Positions 16,593 to 25,197 of a DNA stretch of 64,000 bases are shown here, piece after piece. Under the pieces are notes generated by a model. It made no database searches and was not told where the DNA came from. It saw only the letters and a program-made list of their open reading frames with translations. A program made the position numbers and the translations under genes. Within the stretch, counting starts at the first letter, position 1. Each line of letters starts with the position of its first letter. This DNA is from Natronorubrum tibetense GA33 (GTDB lineage Archaea > Halobacteriota > Halobacteria > Halobacteriales > Natrialbaceae). Where the stretch lies: contig NZ_KB913017.1 in assembly GCF_000383975.1 (NCBI RefSeq), positions 3,014,265-3,078,264 of the forward strand. The letters run 5' to 3'.

Positions 16593-17246
16593 TCACACCA
16601 GATCCGGAATCGCGTCGAGCCCCTCGATCTCGTACGTCGGCGCTCGCTCGAGGTCGTACCCCTCGCGGTGCGGTCGCCGGATGAAGGCGACGTCCATACC
16701 CGCGGCTTCGGCCGCCTGAATATCCACCCAGCTATCACCCACGTACAGCGCGTTCTCGGTGCCGAGTTCAGAGAGCGCGAGGTCGAGATAGTACGGCGTC
16801 GGCTTCTTGCGATCGATCCCCTGGACGGTCGGCTCGCGGCCGTACCAGTCGTCGAACCAGTCGAGGTCGTAGTGGTCGACGATGTTGCCGATCGTTTCGT
16901 GCTGGTTGTTGCTGACAATAGCTGTCGCCGTTTCGAGGCCCGTGAGCGCGTCGATGTCGTCGTAAAGGCGTTTCCGGCCGGCTTCGATCTCCTCGAGTTG
17001 GGCCTCGATCGCCGCGTATTCGCGCGCCGTCCAGAGCTCGTGGGGGTCGACATCGTGTGCGCCCGCGATGTCGTACAGTGAGTCGACGCTCGGCCTCAAC
17101 AGCGTGCGAACGTGGTCGTCGGATGGGGCGATCACGCCGACATCCCCGAAAGCGTCGTACATCGCGTCGACCAGTACCGCCCGATCCGTCGGTGTCGTCA
17201 GTACGCCGTCGTTGTCGAAGACGACCGCGTCGTATTCCGTGGCCAT
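16593..17246 (-). CDS. HAD-superfamily hydrolase (phosphoglycolate-phosphatase-like)
   Basis: This 217-residue HAD hydrolase has motif I VVFDNDGVL with nucleophile Asp11 and acid/base Asp13, a helical cap, motif II Ser/Asn in VSNNQ, the motif III region with Lys in DRKKPTPYY, and motif IV ALYVGDSWVDIQAAEAAG with its Asp pair. This is the subclass of Gph/beta-phosphoglucomutase-like phosphatases, and the substrate cannot be assigned. It converges with the SRPBCC gene (3-bp gap). The start at 17246 puts motif I at the usual position. Confidence 0.9.
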   Translation of the reverse strand: MATEYDAVVFDNDGVLTTPTDRAVLVDAMYDAFGDVGVIAPSDDHVRTLLRPSVDSLYDIAGAHDVDPHELWTAREYAAIEAQLEEIEAGRKRLYDDIDALTGLETATAIVSNNQHETIGNIVDHYDLDWFDDWYGREPTVQGIDRKKPTPYYLDLALSELGTENALYVGDSWVDIQAAEAAGMDVAFIRRPHREGYDLERAPTYEIEGLDAIPDLV

Positions 17247-17401
17247 CGAGTTCGTTTAGACGCAGGGGCTGAGAGGATTTCGGCGTTGCGCTCGCGGTTC
17301 CGTGGTCGTGAACACTCCCTCGGGGCGGGGACCTCGCTCGTCGATCACGGTGCATATGCAACCTCGCCGCTCACTTGCCGCGGCTCGCTACTCCTGTCAC
17401 T

Positions 17402-17569
17402 GTGAACGTTCTCGAGCGACTCAGCGACACGTTGTCGATCGGCGGTGGAGACGTCGAATACCAGTGTCCGTCGTGCGGGAGCGTCGTCGACACGGCATGC
17501 GAGCGCTGTCCGAACTGCGGCGAACTCGACCTTCGCGAGCGGGGTCGGTTCGAGTCCGGATCGGAGTAG
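17402..17569 (+). CDS. small zinc-ribbon protein (two CPxCG motifs)
   Basis: This is a 55-residue protein with two zinc-knuckle motifs, CPSCG (Cys22, Cys25) and CPNCG (Cys36, Cys39), spaced to bind one zinc. The start was set at the GTG at 17402 (MNVLERLSDTL), since the longer frame from 17375 adds a few residues with no conserved character. Tiny CPxCG proteins are numerous and conserved in haloarchaea, and several have regulatory effects, but no target can be inferred here. The strand and position suggest an independent gene downstream of the divergent HAD gene. Confidence 0.75.
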   Translation: MNVLERLSDTLSIGGGDVEYQCPSCGSVVDTACERCPNCGELDLRERGRFESGSE

Positions 17570-17742
17570 CAGCGGTCGGTTCGAACGGACGGCGATGCAA
17601 GATCGCTTTTTATATCGGTTCGGCACGCAGTCCGCAGGTTCAAATAGGGACGGGCGGCCAGCACCGGCGATGGACTCCCCAACCACCGCCCCTCACTCGA
17701 GGAACGCACACGGCCAGCCACGCTTTCCGCTCCGGGTGAACG

Positions 17743-18348
17743 ATGGGCCATAGAGCGCTCGTCGCCTACCGGCGACCCGACCGGCGTTACGACATCCGCT
17801 ACAGCCACTGGGGCGGCGACGGCGTCTCCCTCGCCGACCGGATCACTGCCGAAGCGCCGCTGGCCGACGGCGCGGTCAACCCAGATCTGCTCGCGAACGC
17901 GATCGACCGAGAACGGGTTCTTACAGCTCATCTCGACCCCTGTATTTACGAGCTGCTGTACCTCGTCTCCCCCGGGGCTGACTACCGAGTCTCGCCCTAT
18001 CGCGTCTGCTGGCTCGAGTGGGGCGACGGCCGCGAGGACGGCCGCGGCGCGATCGTCGCCGTCGCGGACGACGCCGCCGACCGGCGCGTCCGAACGTGGT
18101 TTCGCGCGACCAAAACGGCCCTCGCCGACGTGATCGAGATGGGGGCGCTCTCGCGTCGCGCGGCCCAGGCCTACCTCGAAGCGCGCGTCTGCGAGGACGA
18201 GGACGGCACGGTCTACACGTATGGAGCGTCGAAGCTAGAGGACTCGTCGTACACGCCGACGCCGGACTGCTGGCTCGGAGACGAGCGGGTTCGAGAAGGC
18301 AACCGAGACTATCGCGAAAACGACGACGAGGAGGGTGGCAACACCTGA
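17743..18348 (+). CDS. conserved haloarchaeal protein (DUF6735-like)
   Basis: The 201-residue protein starts MGHRALVAYRRPDRRYDIRY, followed by SHWGGDGVSL. This N-terminus is one I associate with the haloarchaeal DUF6735 family (from memory, moderately sure). The central part is mixed alpha/beta with no catalytic motif, and the C-terminal 40 residues are charged and probably disordered. There is no signal peptide or membrane helix. Its TGA (18346-18348) is directly followed by the complement of the next gene's stop codon, so the two convergent genes abut with no spacer. Function unknown. Confidence 0.75.
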   Translation: MGHRALVAYRRPDRRYDIRYSHWGGDGVSLADRITAEAPLADGAVNPDLLANAIDRERVLTAHLDPCIYELLYLVSPGADYRVSPYRVCWLEWGDGREDGRGAIVAVADDAADRRVRTWFRATKTALADVIEMGALSRRAAQAYLEARVCEDEDGTVYTYGASKLEDSSYTPTPDCWLGDERVREGNRDYRENDDEEGGNT

Positions 18349-20130
18349 TCAGTCAATCTCGCTCCAGCGGGCGTCGGCCAGCGTGCGCTGAACGACATCG
18401 TTACCGACGGCCTCCGCCAGCGTCTCGAAGCCGGCTCGCTCGCCTCGGCTGTCCGCGTTCGCGACGAGCCGCGAGACGATGAACTCCGGCGTCGACCGAC
18501 CGACGGTGTCGAACCGTGGCTGGTAGTCGACCAGTAACTCGAGGTCGGGATTCAGCCCCTCCGCGAAGATGCCGTCAACGCGGGCTTCCGGCGGGAGCGG
18601 CTCCAGATCGTCCGCGAGATGGGTAACAAACACGCCCAGCGCATCGCGTTTGACGGAGAGCGTGACGAGGCCGTGGAGTAGATCCGCCGCGCTGCCCGGT
18701 TCGGTGATCGCCTCGAACTCGTCGACCAGCATCAGGGTACGTCCGCCGGCGGACAGTGGCGGCACAATCGAGCGCAGCGTCGACTCGAGGACGCCGGCGT
18801 TGAAACTCGCGTGCCGGCGGTGAAAGACCAGCGAGTCGACCGGCGTCACCTCGGCCCGGTCGGCGGGAACGGGCAGTCCCATCGTCGCCAGCAACACGAC
18901 CTGACAGAGTGTCTCGAGCAGGGTCGTCTTCCCGCCGCTGTTCGCCCCGGTGAGGACGGAGACGCGCTGTTCGCCGGGGACCGCGTTCACGCTCGCCGGG
19001 ACCTCGGTCACGCCGTGCTCGCCGAGGGCGTAGGTGACGGGCTGGACACCTTCTTCGTCGGTCGCAGCGAGCGTGAGATTGCGCGCGTTGACGACCGAGA
19101 CGGCTGCGTCCTGTCCGTCGATAAAAGACGGCCGCGTACAGTCGTATGCCAGCGCGAACCGTGCCAGCGAGAGGTGGAGCGCGATGTCGTCGACCGCTGA
19201 GACGGCTTGGTCGGTGGCGTCGCGGGTCTCCTCGAGCGTCTCCTCGAGATCGCTCGCGACCGTCTCCTCACGCTCGTCGATCGCTGCGGTGAGATCGGTT
19301 CGAAGGGTTCGGAGCGTGGCTCCGACGAAGTCCGTCGCGTCTGTCGCGTCGGACGGCATCGCCTCGCGAACCTGATCGATCGTCACCTCCGTTTCGCTGA
19401 GGAGGTGGTCCTCGAAGGACTCGCGGAACTGGCCGACGTCGCGGACGCCGTCGGCGCGCAGTTCGTCGATCAGTTCGAGGGCGTTCGCGTCCATGTCCTC
19501 GATCGTGCCGAGCGCACCTCGCAGCCGATCGAGTTCGTCGTCGGCACCCGCACGAACTCGCCCGCGGTCGCCGTCGAGCGCCGCGAGGGCGTCGGCCGCC
19601 TCCGCGAGTCGCTCGGGTTCGAGATCGGCGATCGTCGCGAACGGGCCTGAGTCGACGCCGGCCTCGAGCAGGGCCAGGGCGGCCTCGACGGCCGCGTGTT
19701 CGCTCTCGTCACGCTCGTCGTAGTTAGCGTAGGCCTCGAGGACGGTCTCCCGATCGCTTTCCGACAGGGCGGCCCAGGCGTCGCGGGCCGCGAGGACGTC
19801 GTCCAATCGATCCTCCATCGCGTCGCGGGACGAAAGCGGCGTCAGCACGCGGATCCGGTCGGCCGCGCGCCGGGTGACCGCGTGGTCGACCGCCAGATCG
19901 AGCAGTTCCTTGTACGCCGAGCGCGCATCGCTCGTCGCTAGCACCTCCATCCCGTCGCCGCCCGTCGCGCGTCGCAGGATTCGCGTCGCTCGACCGCGGG
20001 CGAGTCCGGCGTCCGAGAGTGCCCGTACGTCGCCGCTCTCGATCGCCCGAATCGCGCGTTCGTTTCCCAACTCCTCGACTAACGTCGCCCGCGTCTTCGG
20101 CCCGACGCCCCAGTACTCCTCGAGTCGCAT
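18349..20130 (-). CDS. MutS-family ATPase (MutS5/MutS2-like) with N-terminal HhH
   Basis: The protein has 593 residues. The N-terminus carries a helix-hairpin-helix motif (YWGVGPKTRATLVEEL). The middle is long, helical and Glu/Asp-rich with coiled-coil character. The C-terminal MutS ATPase domain has Walker A TGANSGGKTTLLE near 390-403, Walker B LMLVDEFEAIT near 463 and a family H-loop region downstream. There is no MutS domain I (the mismatch-recognising Phe-x-Glu), so classical mismatch recognition is unlikely. Roles in recombination or DNA-structure binding are known for MutS2/MutS5 relatives. The start was moved to the ATG at 20130 (MRLEEYWGV). It abuts the DUF6735-like gene at its 3' end. 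Confidence 0.85.
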   Translation of the reverse strand: MRLEEYWGVGPKTRATLVEELGNERAIRAIESGDVRALSDAGLARGRATRILRRATGGDGMEVLATSDARSAYKELLDLAVDHAVTRRAADRIRVLTPLSSRDAMEDRLDDVLAARDAWAALSESDRETVLEAYANYDERDESEHAAVEAALALLEAGVDSGPFATIADLEPERLAEAADALAALDGDRGRVRAGADDELDRLRGALGTIEDMDANALELIDELRADGVRDVGQFRESFEDHLLSETEVTIDQVREAMPSDATDATDFVGATLRTLRTDLTAAIDEREETVASDLEETLEETRDATDQAVSAVDDIALHLSLARFALAYDCTRPSFIDGQDAAVSVVNARNLTLAATDEEGVQPVTYALGEHGVTEVPASVNAVPGEQRVSVLTGANSGGKTTLLETLCQVVLLATMGLPVPADRAEVTPVDSLVFHRRHASFNAGVLESTLRSIVPPLSAGGRTLMLVDEFEAITEPGSAADLLHGLVTLSVKRDALGVFVTHLADDLEPLPPEARVDGIFAEGLNPDLELLVDYQPRFDTVGRSTPEFIVSRLVANADSRGERAGFETLAEAVGNDVVQRTLADARWSEID

Positions 20131-20451
20131 GTGTTCTGGACTCGAGCCAACCGTCTTGAACACTGTGTCATCGACTCGCGAGGAGTCCCCGGTCGTCGTG
20201 ACATGGGACAGACCGGTTCCGAGCGTTCTTTGTCCAGCGTAGTCACGTTCGTGCCTGTCTGCTCACGAAGGCACCATCACGCGGGAGCGCCCCTCCCGCT
20301 CGTCCGTGTCAGCTCATCTGGATCGTGATTCGGATCCCGTGGCCCAATCTGCGGGTTTGTATGCATGTTCGTGGATATTAGCGTGGGTCGATGGCCACGG
20401 GTGAGGCACAAACACGGGGATTTTTATCTACTCGGGCGCCTACTCACTTCC
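20131..20451. other. intergenic region between MutS-like gene and purF
   Basis: These 321 bp separate the divergent genes. No open frame has coding character. The only recognisable signal is the AT-rich TATA-like TTTTTATC at 20421-20428 before purF. I see no repeat or stable hairpin. Confidence 0.5.
20421..20428 (+). promoter_or_regulatory. TATA box of purF
   Basis: TTTTTATC lies 24-31 nt upstream of the ATG at 20452, consistent with a leaderless purF transcript and supporting that start over the internal ATG at 20491. Confidence 0.6.
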
Positions 20452-21963
20452 ATGACTGATGGGCGGGGCGAGACTCCCCGGCGAACAGGAATGACCGAGA
20501 AGTGTGGCGTCGTCGGCGTCTCACTGAACGGTCGAGACGCGGCACGACCGTTGTACTACGCGCTCTACGCACTCCAGCACCGCGGCCAGGAGTCAGCGGG
20601 GATCGTTACGCACGACGGCTTTCAACAGCACAGCCACGTCGAGATGGGACTCGTCGGCGACGTCTTCGATGAGGACGACCTCGACGTGCTCAACGGCGCG
20701 GCAGGGATCGGCCACGTTCGGTACCCCACCGCGGGGTCCGTCGACTCCTGCTGTGCCCAGCCCTTTTCCGTCTCGTTCAAAAGCGGCTCGCTCGGCCTGA
20801 GCCACAACGGAAACCTCGTCAACGCCGACGAGATCCGGGACGAACTCGCCGCCACGGGCCACGCCTTCACCAGCGACGGCGACACCGAGGTCATCGCCCA
20901 CGACCTCGCGCGCAACCTGCTCGAGGAGGACCTCGTGCGCGCCGTCAAACACACGATGCAGCGCATCCACGGCTCCTACTCGCTGACGATCAGCCACGAC
21001 GATACGATTCTCGGCGTGCGCGACCCGCAGGGCAATCGGCCGCTCTGCATCGGGGAGCTCGACGACGGCTACATCCTTGCCTCCGAATCGGCGGCGATCG
21101 ACACGCTCGACGGCGAACTCGTCCGGGACGTCCGTCCGGGCGAACTCGTCGTCCTGCAGAAAGACGGCCAGGGATTCGACTCCTACCAGCTGATCGAGAA
21201 CGAGAACACGGCCCACTGCTTCTTCGAACACGTCTACTTCGCGCGGCCGGACAGCGTCATCGACGAGACACTGGTCTACGAGGCGCGTCGAAACCTCGGT
21301 CGCAAGCTCTGGGAGGAAAGCGGCGTCGAGAGCGACGTCGTGATGCCGGTACCCGACTCCGGTCGTGCGTTCGCGGCCGGCTATGCCGACGCGGCGACCG
21401 AAACCACCGCCGATGGCGAGCCCCGGGAGGAGGAAGACGACGGCGTCGAGTTCGCCGAAGGGCTGATGAAGAACCGATACGTCGGCCGGACGTTCATCAT
21501 GCCGACCCAGGACGAGCGCGAACGCGCGGTGCGACTCAAGCTCAACCCGATCAAATCGACCATCGAGGGCAAGACCGTCACGGTCATCGACGACAGTATC
21601 GTCCGCGGGACCACCTCGACGCAGCTCGTTCAACTGCTCAAGGATTGCGGGGCCGAGAAGGTCCACGTCCGAATCGGTGCGCCGCAGATTATCGCGCCGT
21701 GTTATATGGGTATCAACATGGCCACCCGTGAAGAGCTGATTGCCTCGGACAAGTCGACCGAGGAGATTCGCGACACGATCAACGCCGACAGCCTCGCGTA
21801 CCTGTCGACCGACGCGGTCGCGGAGGTGCTCGAGAAGGATCGTCTCGATCTCTGTCTCGGCTGCGTGACCGGCGAGTACCCATACGATATCGACGGCGAG
21901 GAGACCGACCGCGACGTCACCCGGCCGGAACTTGGCGAGAAACCGCTGCACGCCGACGACTAA
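20452..21963 (+). CDS. purF: amidophosphoribosyltransferase
   Basis: This enzyme makes 5-phosphoribosylamine from PRPP and glutamine, the first committed step of purine synthesis. The protein has 503 residues. The N-terminal Ntn glutaminase domain begins at Cys18 (KCGVVGVSL), which would be exposed by removal of a 17-residue propeptide, or of 4 residues if the ATG at 20491 is used. Downstream are ALQHRGQESAGIV and SHNGNLVNADE. The phosphoribosyltransferase domain has the PRPP loop VTVIDDSIVRGTT, and CLGCVTGEYP is at the C-terminus. An internal insert rich in Glu/Asp (about 315-335) is a haloarchaeal feature. Confidence 0.95.
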   Translation: MTDGRGETPRRTGMTEKCGVVGVSLNGRDAARPLYYALYALQHRGQESAGIVTHDGFQQHSHVEMGLVGDVFDEDDLDVLNGAAGIGHVRYPTAGSVDSCCAQPFSVSFKSGSLGLSHNGNLVNADEIRDELAATGHAFTSDGDTEVIAHDLARNLLEEDLVRAVKHTMQRIHGSYSLTISHDDTILGVRDPQGNRPLCIGELDDGYILASESAAIDTLDGELVRDVRPGELVVLQKDGQGFDSYQLIENENTAHCFFEHVYFARPDSVIDETLVYEARRNLGRKLWEESGVESDVVMPVPDSGRAFAAGYADAATETTADGEPREEEDDGVEFAEGLMKNRYVGRTFIMPTQDERERAVRLKLNPIKSTIEGKTVTVIDDSIVRGTTSTQLVQLLKDCGAEKVHVRIGAPQIIAPCYMGINMATREELIASDKSTEEIRDTINADSLAYLSTDAVAEVLEKDRLDLCLGCVTGEYPYDIDGEETDRDVTRPELGEKPLHADD

Positions 21964-22190
21964 CAAACGATTTCGCTGTCGTTCGAAAAACGCTCTGCGT
22001 ATTCCGTGGTGACGGAAGGTGCAAAGCGCCATTCGAATCTCGAGCCAGCAAAGCTGGCCCTCGGTAAAGCGTTGATAAAAAGCACTCTCGTTCCCCTTCG
22101 CTTGTTCCAACCGCGTCGGGTCAGTCGTCGGCCCGCTCGCTCACTCCGTGCTCACGGATGCAACGGTGTCGTCCTCCGTGAGACCGACTG

Positions 22191-22757
22191 TTATGAGTAG
22201 ATCACGTGCAACAGCACGTAAACCACGATCCCCAGCGAGAACGAGATCAGCCACAGCGCCGCCGCATATCGGCCGAAGCGGGCGTGGCTGGTTCGTCGCA
22301 GTTCCTCGATCGGGTGTGCGAACGCGAGCAAGAGCGCGTAGTAGACGAGCGGTATACAGACGATCGCGAGGAGGATATGAATCGCGAGGATCGGGAGGTA
22401 GACGAACTGGTATACGGCATCGGGTCCGGGAAACGGCTGTGCCCCGCCGGTCGCGACCAGCCGGTAGAGATAGAGCGTGAGGAAGGCTGCGAATAGGGCG
22501 AACGACGACAGCATCGCGACGCGGTGTCTATCGACGTTGCCGCGACGGATGGCCCGCCAGCCGAGCGTAATCGTTCCGATCGCCGTCGCGCTGATGAGGA
22601 CGTTGACGTGCGGAATCAGATCGAGGAACCATTCCGGCGCTGTTGGAACCGTCGAGGACGGAATCTGGCCGCCCGCTGCGGCGAAGACGACCGCGAGCGA
22701 GACGACGCTCAAGACTGCCGTAAGGGAGGTGACGCGTTCTCGAGGGACATACTCCAT
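22191..22757 (-). CDS. DUF420 family membrane protein
   Basis: The protein has 188 residues with about five or six membrane helices and short loops. It contains a His after a Pro-rich entry to TM2 (LIPHVNVLISATAI), a charged loop WRAIRRGNVDRHRVAM and a later helix with a conserved His (YLPILAIHILLAIV). This is the DUF420 (YozB-like) pattern, a family often near cytochrome oxidase or haem genes, although no such genes are adjacent here. The start was set to the ATG at 22757 (MEYVPRERV). It is followed downstream on the same strand by purF's convergent end with no clear operon partner. Confidence 0.8.
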   Translation of the reverse strand: MEYVPRERVTSLTAVLSVVSLAVVFAAAGGQIPSSTVPTAPEWFLDLIPHVNVLISATAIGTITLGWRAIRRGNVDRHRVAMLSSFALFAAFLTLYLYRLVATGGAQPFPGPDAVYQFVYLPILAIHILLAIVCIPLVYYALLLAFAHPIEELRRTSHARFGRYAAALWLISFSLGIVVYVLLHVIYS

Positions 22758-22881
22758 ATTTGGCCGTTCGGCCGCGGAAGGAAAGCGGTTTCTGTCCGGA
22801 CTCGAGATCAACCGACTGACCCCGCCGATAGCGGTTCGGTCAGTGTTCGTACTGCTCGAGTACGTGTACCTAGCTCTGTAG

Positions 22882-22983
22882 CACAGCGCTTTCGCTGTGG
22901 AGTGTAGTTTTCGTCAGAAGTTATGCGTGGGTGATGTCCTCGGAGGAGATCACCTGCATCGTGTATGGTGGACGTCGTCCACC
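22882..22983. other. cluster of three hairpins 3' of tRNA-Leu
   Basis: Immediately downstream of the tRNA (which is read leftward) are GGTGGAC-GTC-GTCCACC (22967-22983), GGTGAT...ATCACC with an inner TCCT/AGGA stem (22930-22954), and CACAGCG-CTTT-CGCTGTG (22882-22899). They could act in termination or 3' trailer processing, or be part of an unrecognised small RNA. No open frame covers them convincingly. Confidence 0.45.
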
Positions 22984-22990
22984 CATGCGA

Positions 22991-23075
<85 letters not shown>

Positions 23076-23222
23076 TCGCTGCGTCTTTGTCTTTCTGCAC
23101 TCAATCGTATCCAGTGTGATTATAAAAGCCCTTTCCTTTGTAGGCGCGCCTGCGGCGAGGTCACACGGAACTGACCCGTACTGAGGCGGTGATTTAAAAT
23201 GCGACAGTTGCCAAAGGATACC

Positions 23223-23756
23223 ATGGCTAAGTATTCGACCGGGTCCTCGTCCGGAGGCGGTGGGACGAACTGCGAACTCTGCGGGGCCGAGAGCAACAGG
23301 CTCCGGCTCGCGACCGTTGCCGGGGCCGAACTCGAGGTCTGTCCCGACTGCGCACCGCACGACGACAACCAGCAGAAGTCGAGTTCGCGGAACCAGCAAC
23401 GCAGTTCCCAGGACAGCGGTGGAAGCGCCTCGAGCGACGGTCCCAGCCGCAAGCAGAAGGCGGCCCAGAACGTCGCCAAGGCGAACCCGGTCTGGGACGG
23501 TGACTCCGAACACTGGGAGAAAGAGGGGACCAACTACGACGACGACCCGCTCCCGTATCTCGTCTCGAACTACGGCGAGAAGCTGGTCGAAGCGCGCCAG
23601 GAGGCCGGGCTCCAGCGCGACGAACTCGCCGACGAACTCGGCGCACGCGAGAAAGAGTTGCTCGCGGTCGAACAGGGACGGGCGACGCAGGCCGGGGTCG
23701 GCGGCGGACTGATCGAGGCGCTCGAGGAGCGCTTGGATGTAACGCTCGCGGAGTGA
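23223..23756 (+). CDS. archaeal multiprotein bridging factor 1 (aMBF1)
   Basis: This 177-residue protein combines an N-terminal zinc ribbon (Cys17, Cys20; Cys40, Cys43) with a C-terminal Cro-type helix-turn-helix at about 115-175 (GEKLVEARQEAGLQRDELADELGAREKELLAVEQG). It belongs to the archaeal aMBF1 family, relatives of the eukaryotic TBP-bridging coactivator; archaeal members associate with the ribosome/translation apparatus. A Ser/Gln-rich flexible linker at about 45-80 joins the domains. The start at 23223 (MAKYSTG) places the first Cys pair as in the family, and TTTAAAA about 23192 is a plausible TATA box. Confidence 0.9.
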   Translation: MAKYSTGSSSGGGGTNCELCGAESNRLRLATVAGAELEVCPDCAPHDDNQQKSSSRNQQRSSQDSGGSASSDGPSRKQKAAQNVAKANPVWDGDSEHWEKEGTNYDDDPLPYLVSNYGEKLVEARQEAGLQRDELADELGAREKELLAVEQGRATQAGVGGGLIEALEERLDVTLAE

Positions 23757-23868
23757 CGAGATCGACCGCGGCTGATGACACGACCGCCGGCGCGCCCCGA
23801 TCGAACGCGACGCGGGCGGGCGATGCTCGGCAAGCAGACTTTTCATGGCGGACGACGGAGTTCACCCA

Positions 23869-25116
23869 ATGACCGGGCAACGGGCGGCTCGAGAGCCGTA
23901 CACGACGCGGTTCGAAACCGAGGTGACGTCGATCGACGGGCGTGAGGTCTGGCTCGAGACGAGTTACTTCTACGGTGAGAGCGGCGGCCAGCCGGCCGAT
24001 CGCGGCACGATCGGCGGCATCGAGGTCGCGAACGTTCGGTACGACGACGGCGAACACGTCCACGTCCTCGCCGAGGAGCCGTCGTTCCGGGTCGGCAACC
24101 GCGTGCTCTGCTCGATCGACTGGTCGTTTCGGATGTACTGCATGCGTGCCCACACTGCCAGTCACGTGCTCTACGGCGCCGGCAGACGGCTTCTCGAGGA
24201 CCTCGGCTACGGCGGCTTCGACATCAGCGAGGAGAAGGTCCGGGTCGACCTCGAGACGAGCACGGAACTCGACGACGAGACGCTGCTCGAACTGGATACG
24301 CTGGTCAATCGGGTAGTCTGGGAATCGCGGCCGGTGACGTGGGATGATATCCCCGTCGCGGACGCGCGAGAGCGCGAGGATATCGCGTTCAACGAGGCAA
24401 CCGAGGAGGGTGCCTTCCGGAGGGGACGCCTCCGGATCGTGACGATCGGAAGCGAGGACGACAACGGAACCACCAACGGACTCGTTCGCAGGGATGGCGG
24501 CTCGAGCGACCCGTGGGACGTCGCGGCCTGTGGCGGAACCCACGTCCGCAACACGCGGGAGGTCGGCCCCGTGACCGTTCTCGGCCGGTCGAACCCCGGT
24601 AAGGGGCTGACGCGAGTCGAACTCGCGGTCGGCCCGCGCGCGATCGATCGCCGCGAAACGGAAAAGCGCGTCGCGCTCTCGTCGCGACGGGCGCTCGGCG
24701 TGTCCCTCGAGGATGTCGGGGACGAACTCGAACGACTCGAGGGCGAACGCGACGAACTCGCCGCCGAAGTCCGGTCGCTCCGCCGGGAACTCGTCGAAAC
24801 GGACCTCGAGCGAGCGGAGCCGTTCGAGCGGGACGGACTCAAGTGGGTCGCGACGACGGTCGCGGCGGTCGACGTGAACGAGGCGGGTGAGATCGCGAGC
24901 GGGGCCGCGGATGATCTCGCCGATATCATCGTGATCGCCGGTGACGCCGGATCGCCGTATGCCGTCGTGGCTACGAGCGGGTCGCACTCTGCCGAGGCCG
25001 TGATCGACGACCTGACCGACGAGTTCGGGGGCGGTGGCGGCGGCTCTGCGACGCTGGCGAAGGCGGGTGGGTTCGACGCGACGCCGGCGGAGGTCGTCGC
25101 GAGTTTGACTGAGTAG
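23869..25116 (+). CDS. alanyl-tRNA editing protein (AlaX-L type, with DHHA1)
   Basis: This stand-alone editing protein resembles the editing and C-terminal domains of AlaRS and is expected to hydrolyse Ser- or Gly-tRNA(Ala). It has 415 residues from the ATG at 23869; an in-frame ATG at 23845 would add eight. The N-terminal beta domain carries SGGQPADRG, the metal site HTASH then CGGTH, a coiled-coil follows (ELERLEGERDELAAEVRSLR), and the C-terminal DHHA1 domain has the FGGGGGGSATLAKAGG loop. AlaX-L proteins act in trans on mischarged tRNA. CTTTTCA, 27-33 nt before 23869, favours that start. Confidence 0.88.
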   Translation: MTGQRAAREPYTTRFETEVTSIDGREVWLETSYFYGESGGQPADRGTIGGIEVANVRYDDGEHVHVLAEEPSFRVGNRVLCSIDWSFRMYCMRAHTASHVLYGAGRRLLEDLGYGGFDISEEKVRVDLETSTELDDETLLELDTLVNRVVWESRPVTWDDIPVADAREREDIAFNEATEEGAFRRGRLRIVTIGSEDDNGTTNGLVRRDGGSSDPWDVAACGGTHVRNTREVGPVTVLGRSNPGKGLTRVELAVGPRAIDRRETEKRVALSSRRALGVSLEDVGDELERLEGERDELAAEVRSLRRELVETDLERAEPFERDGLKWVATTVAAVDVNEAGEIASGAADDLADIIVIAGDAGSPYAVVATSGSHSAEAVIDDLTDEFGGGGGGSATLAKAGGFDATPAEVVASLTE

Positions 25117-25197
25117 CGAGCCACCCGTTTTTGTGCGACCTCTCGAGGCAGACAACGCCGCCCCGAGTTATTACTGATCTGCGAACGACCAACTCCT

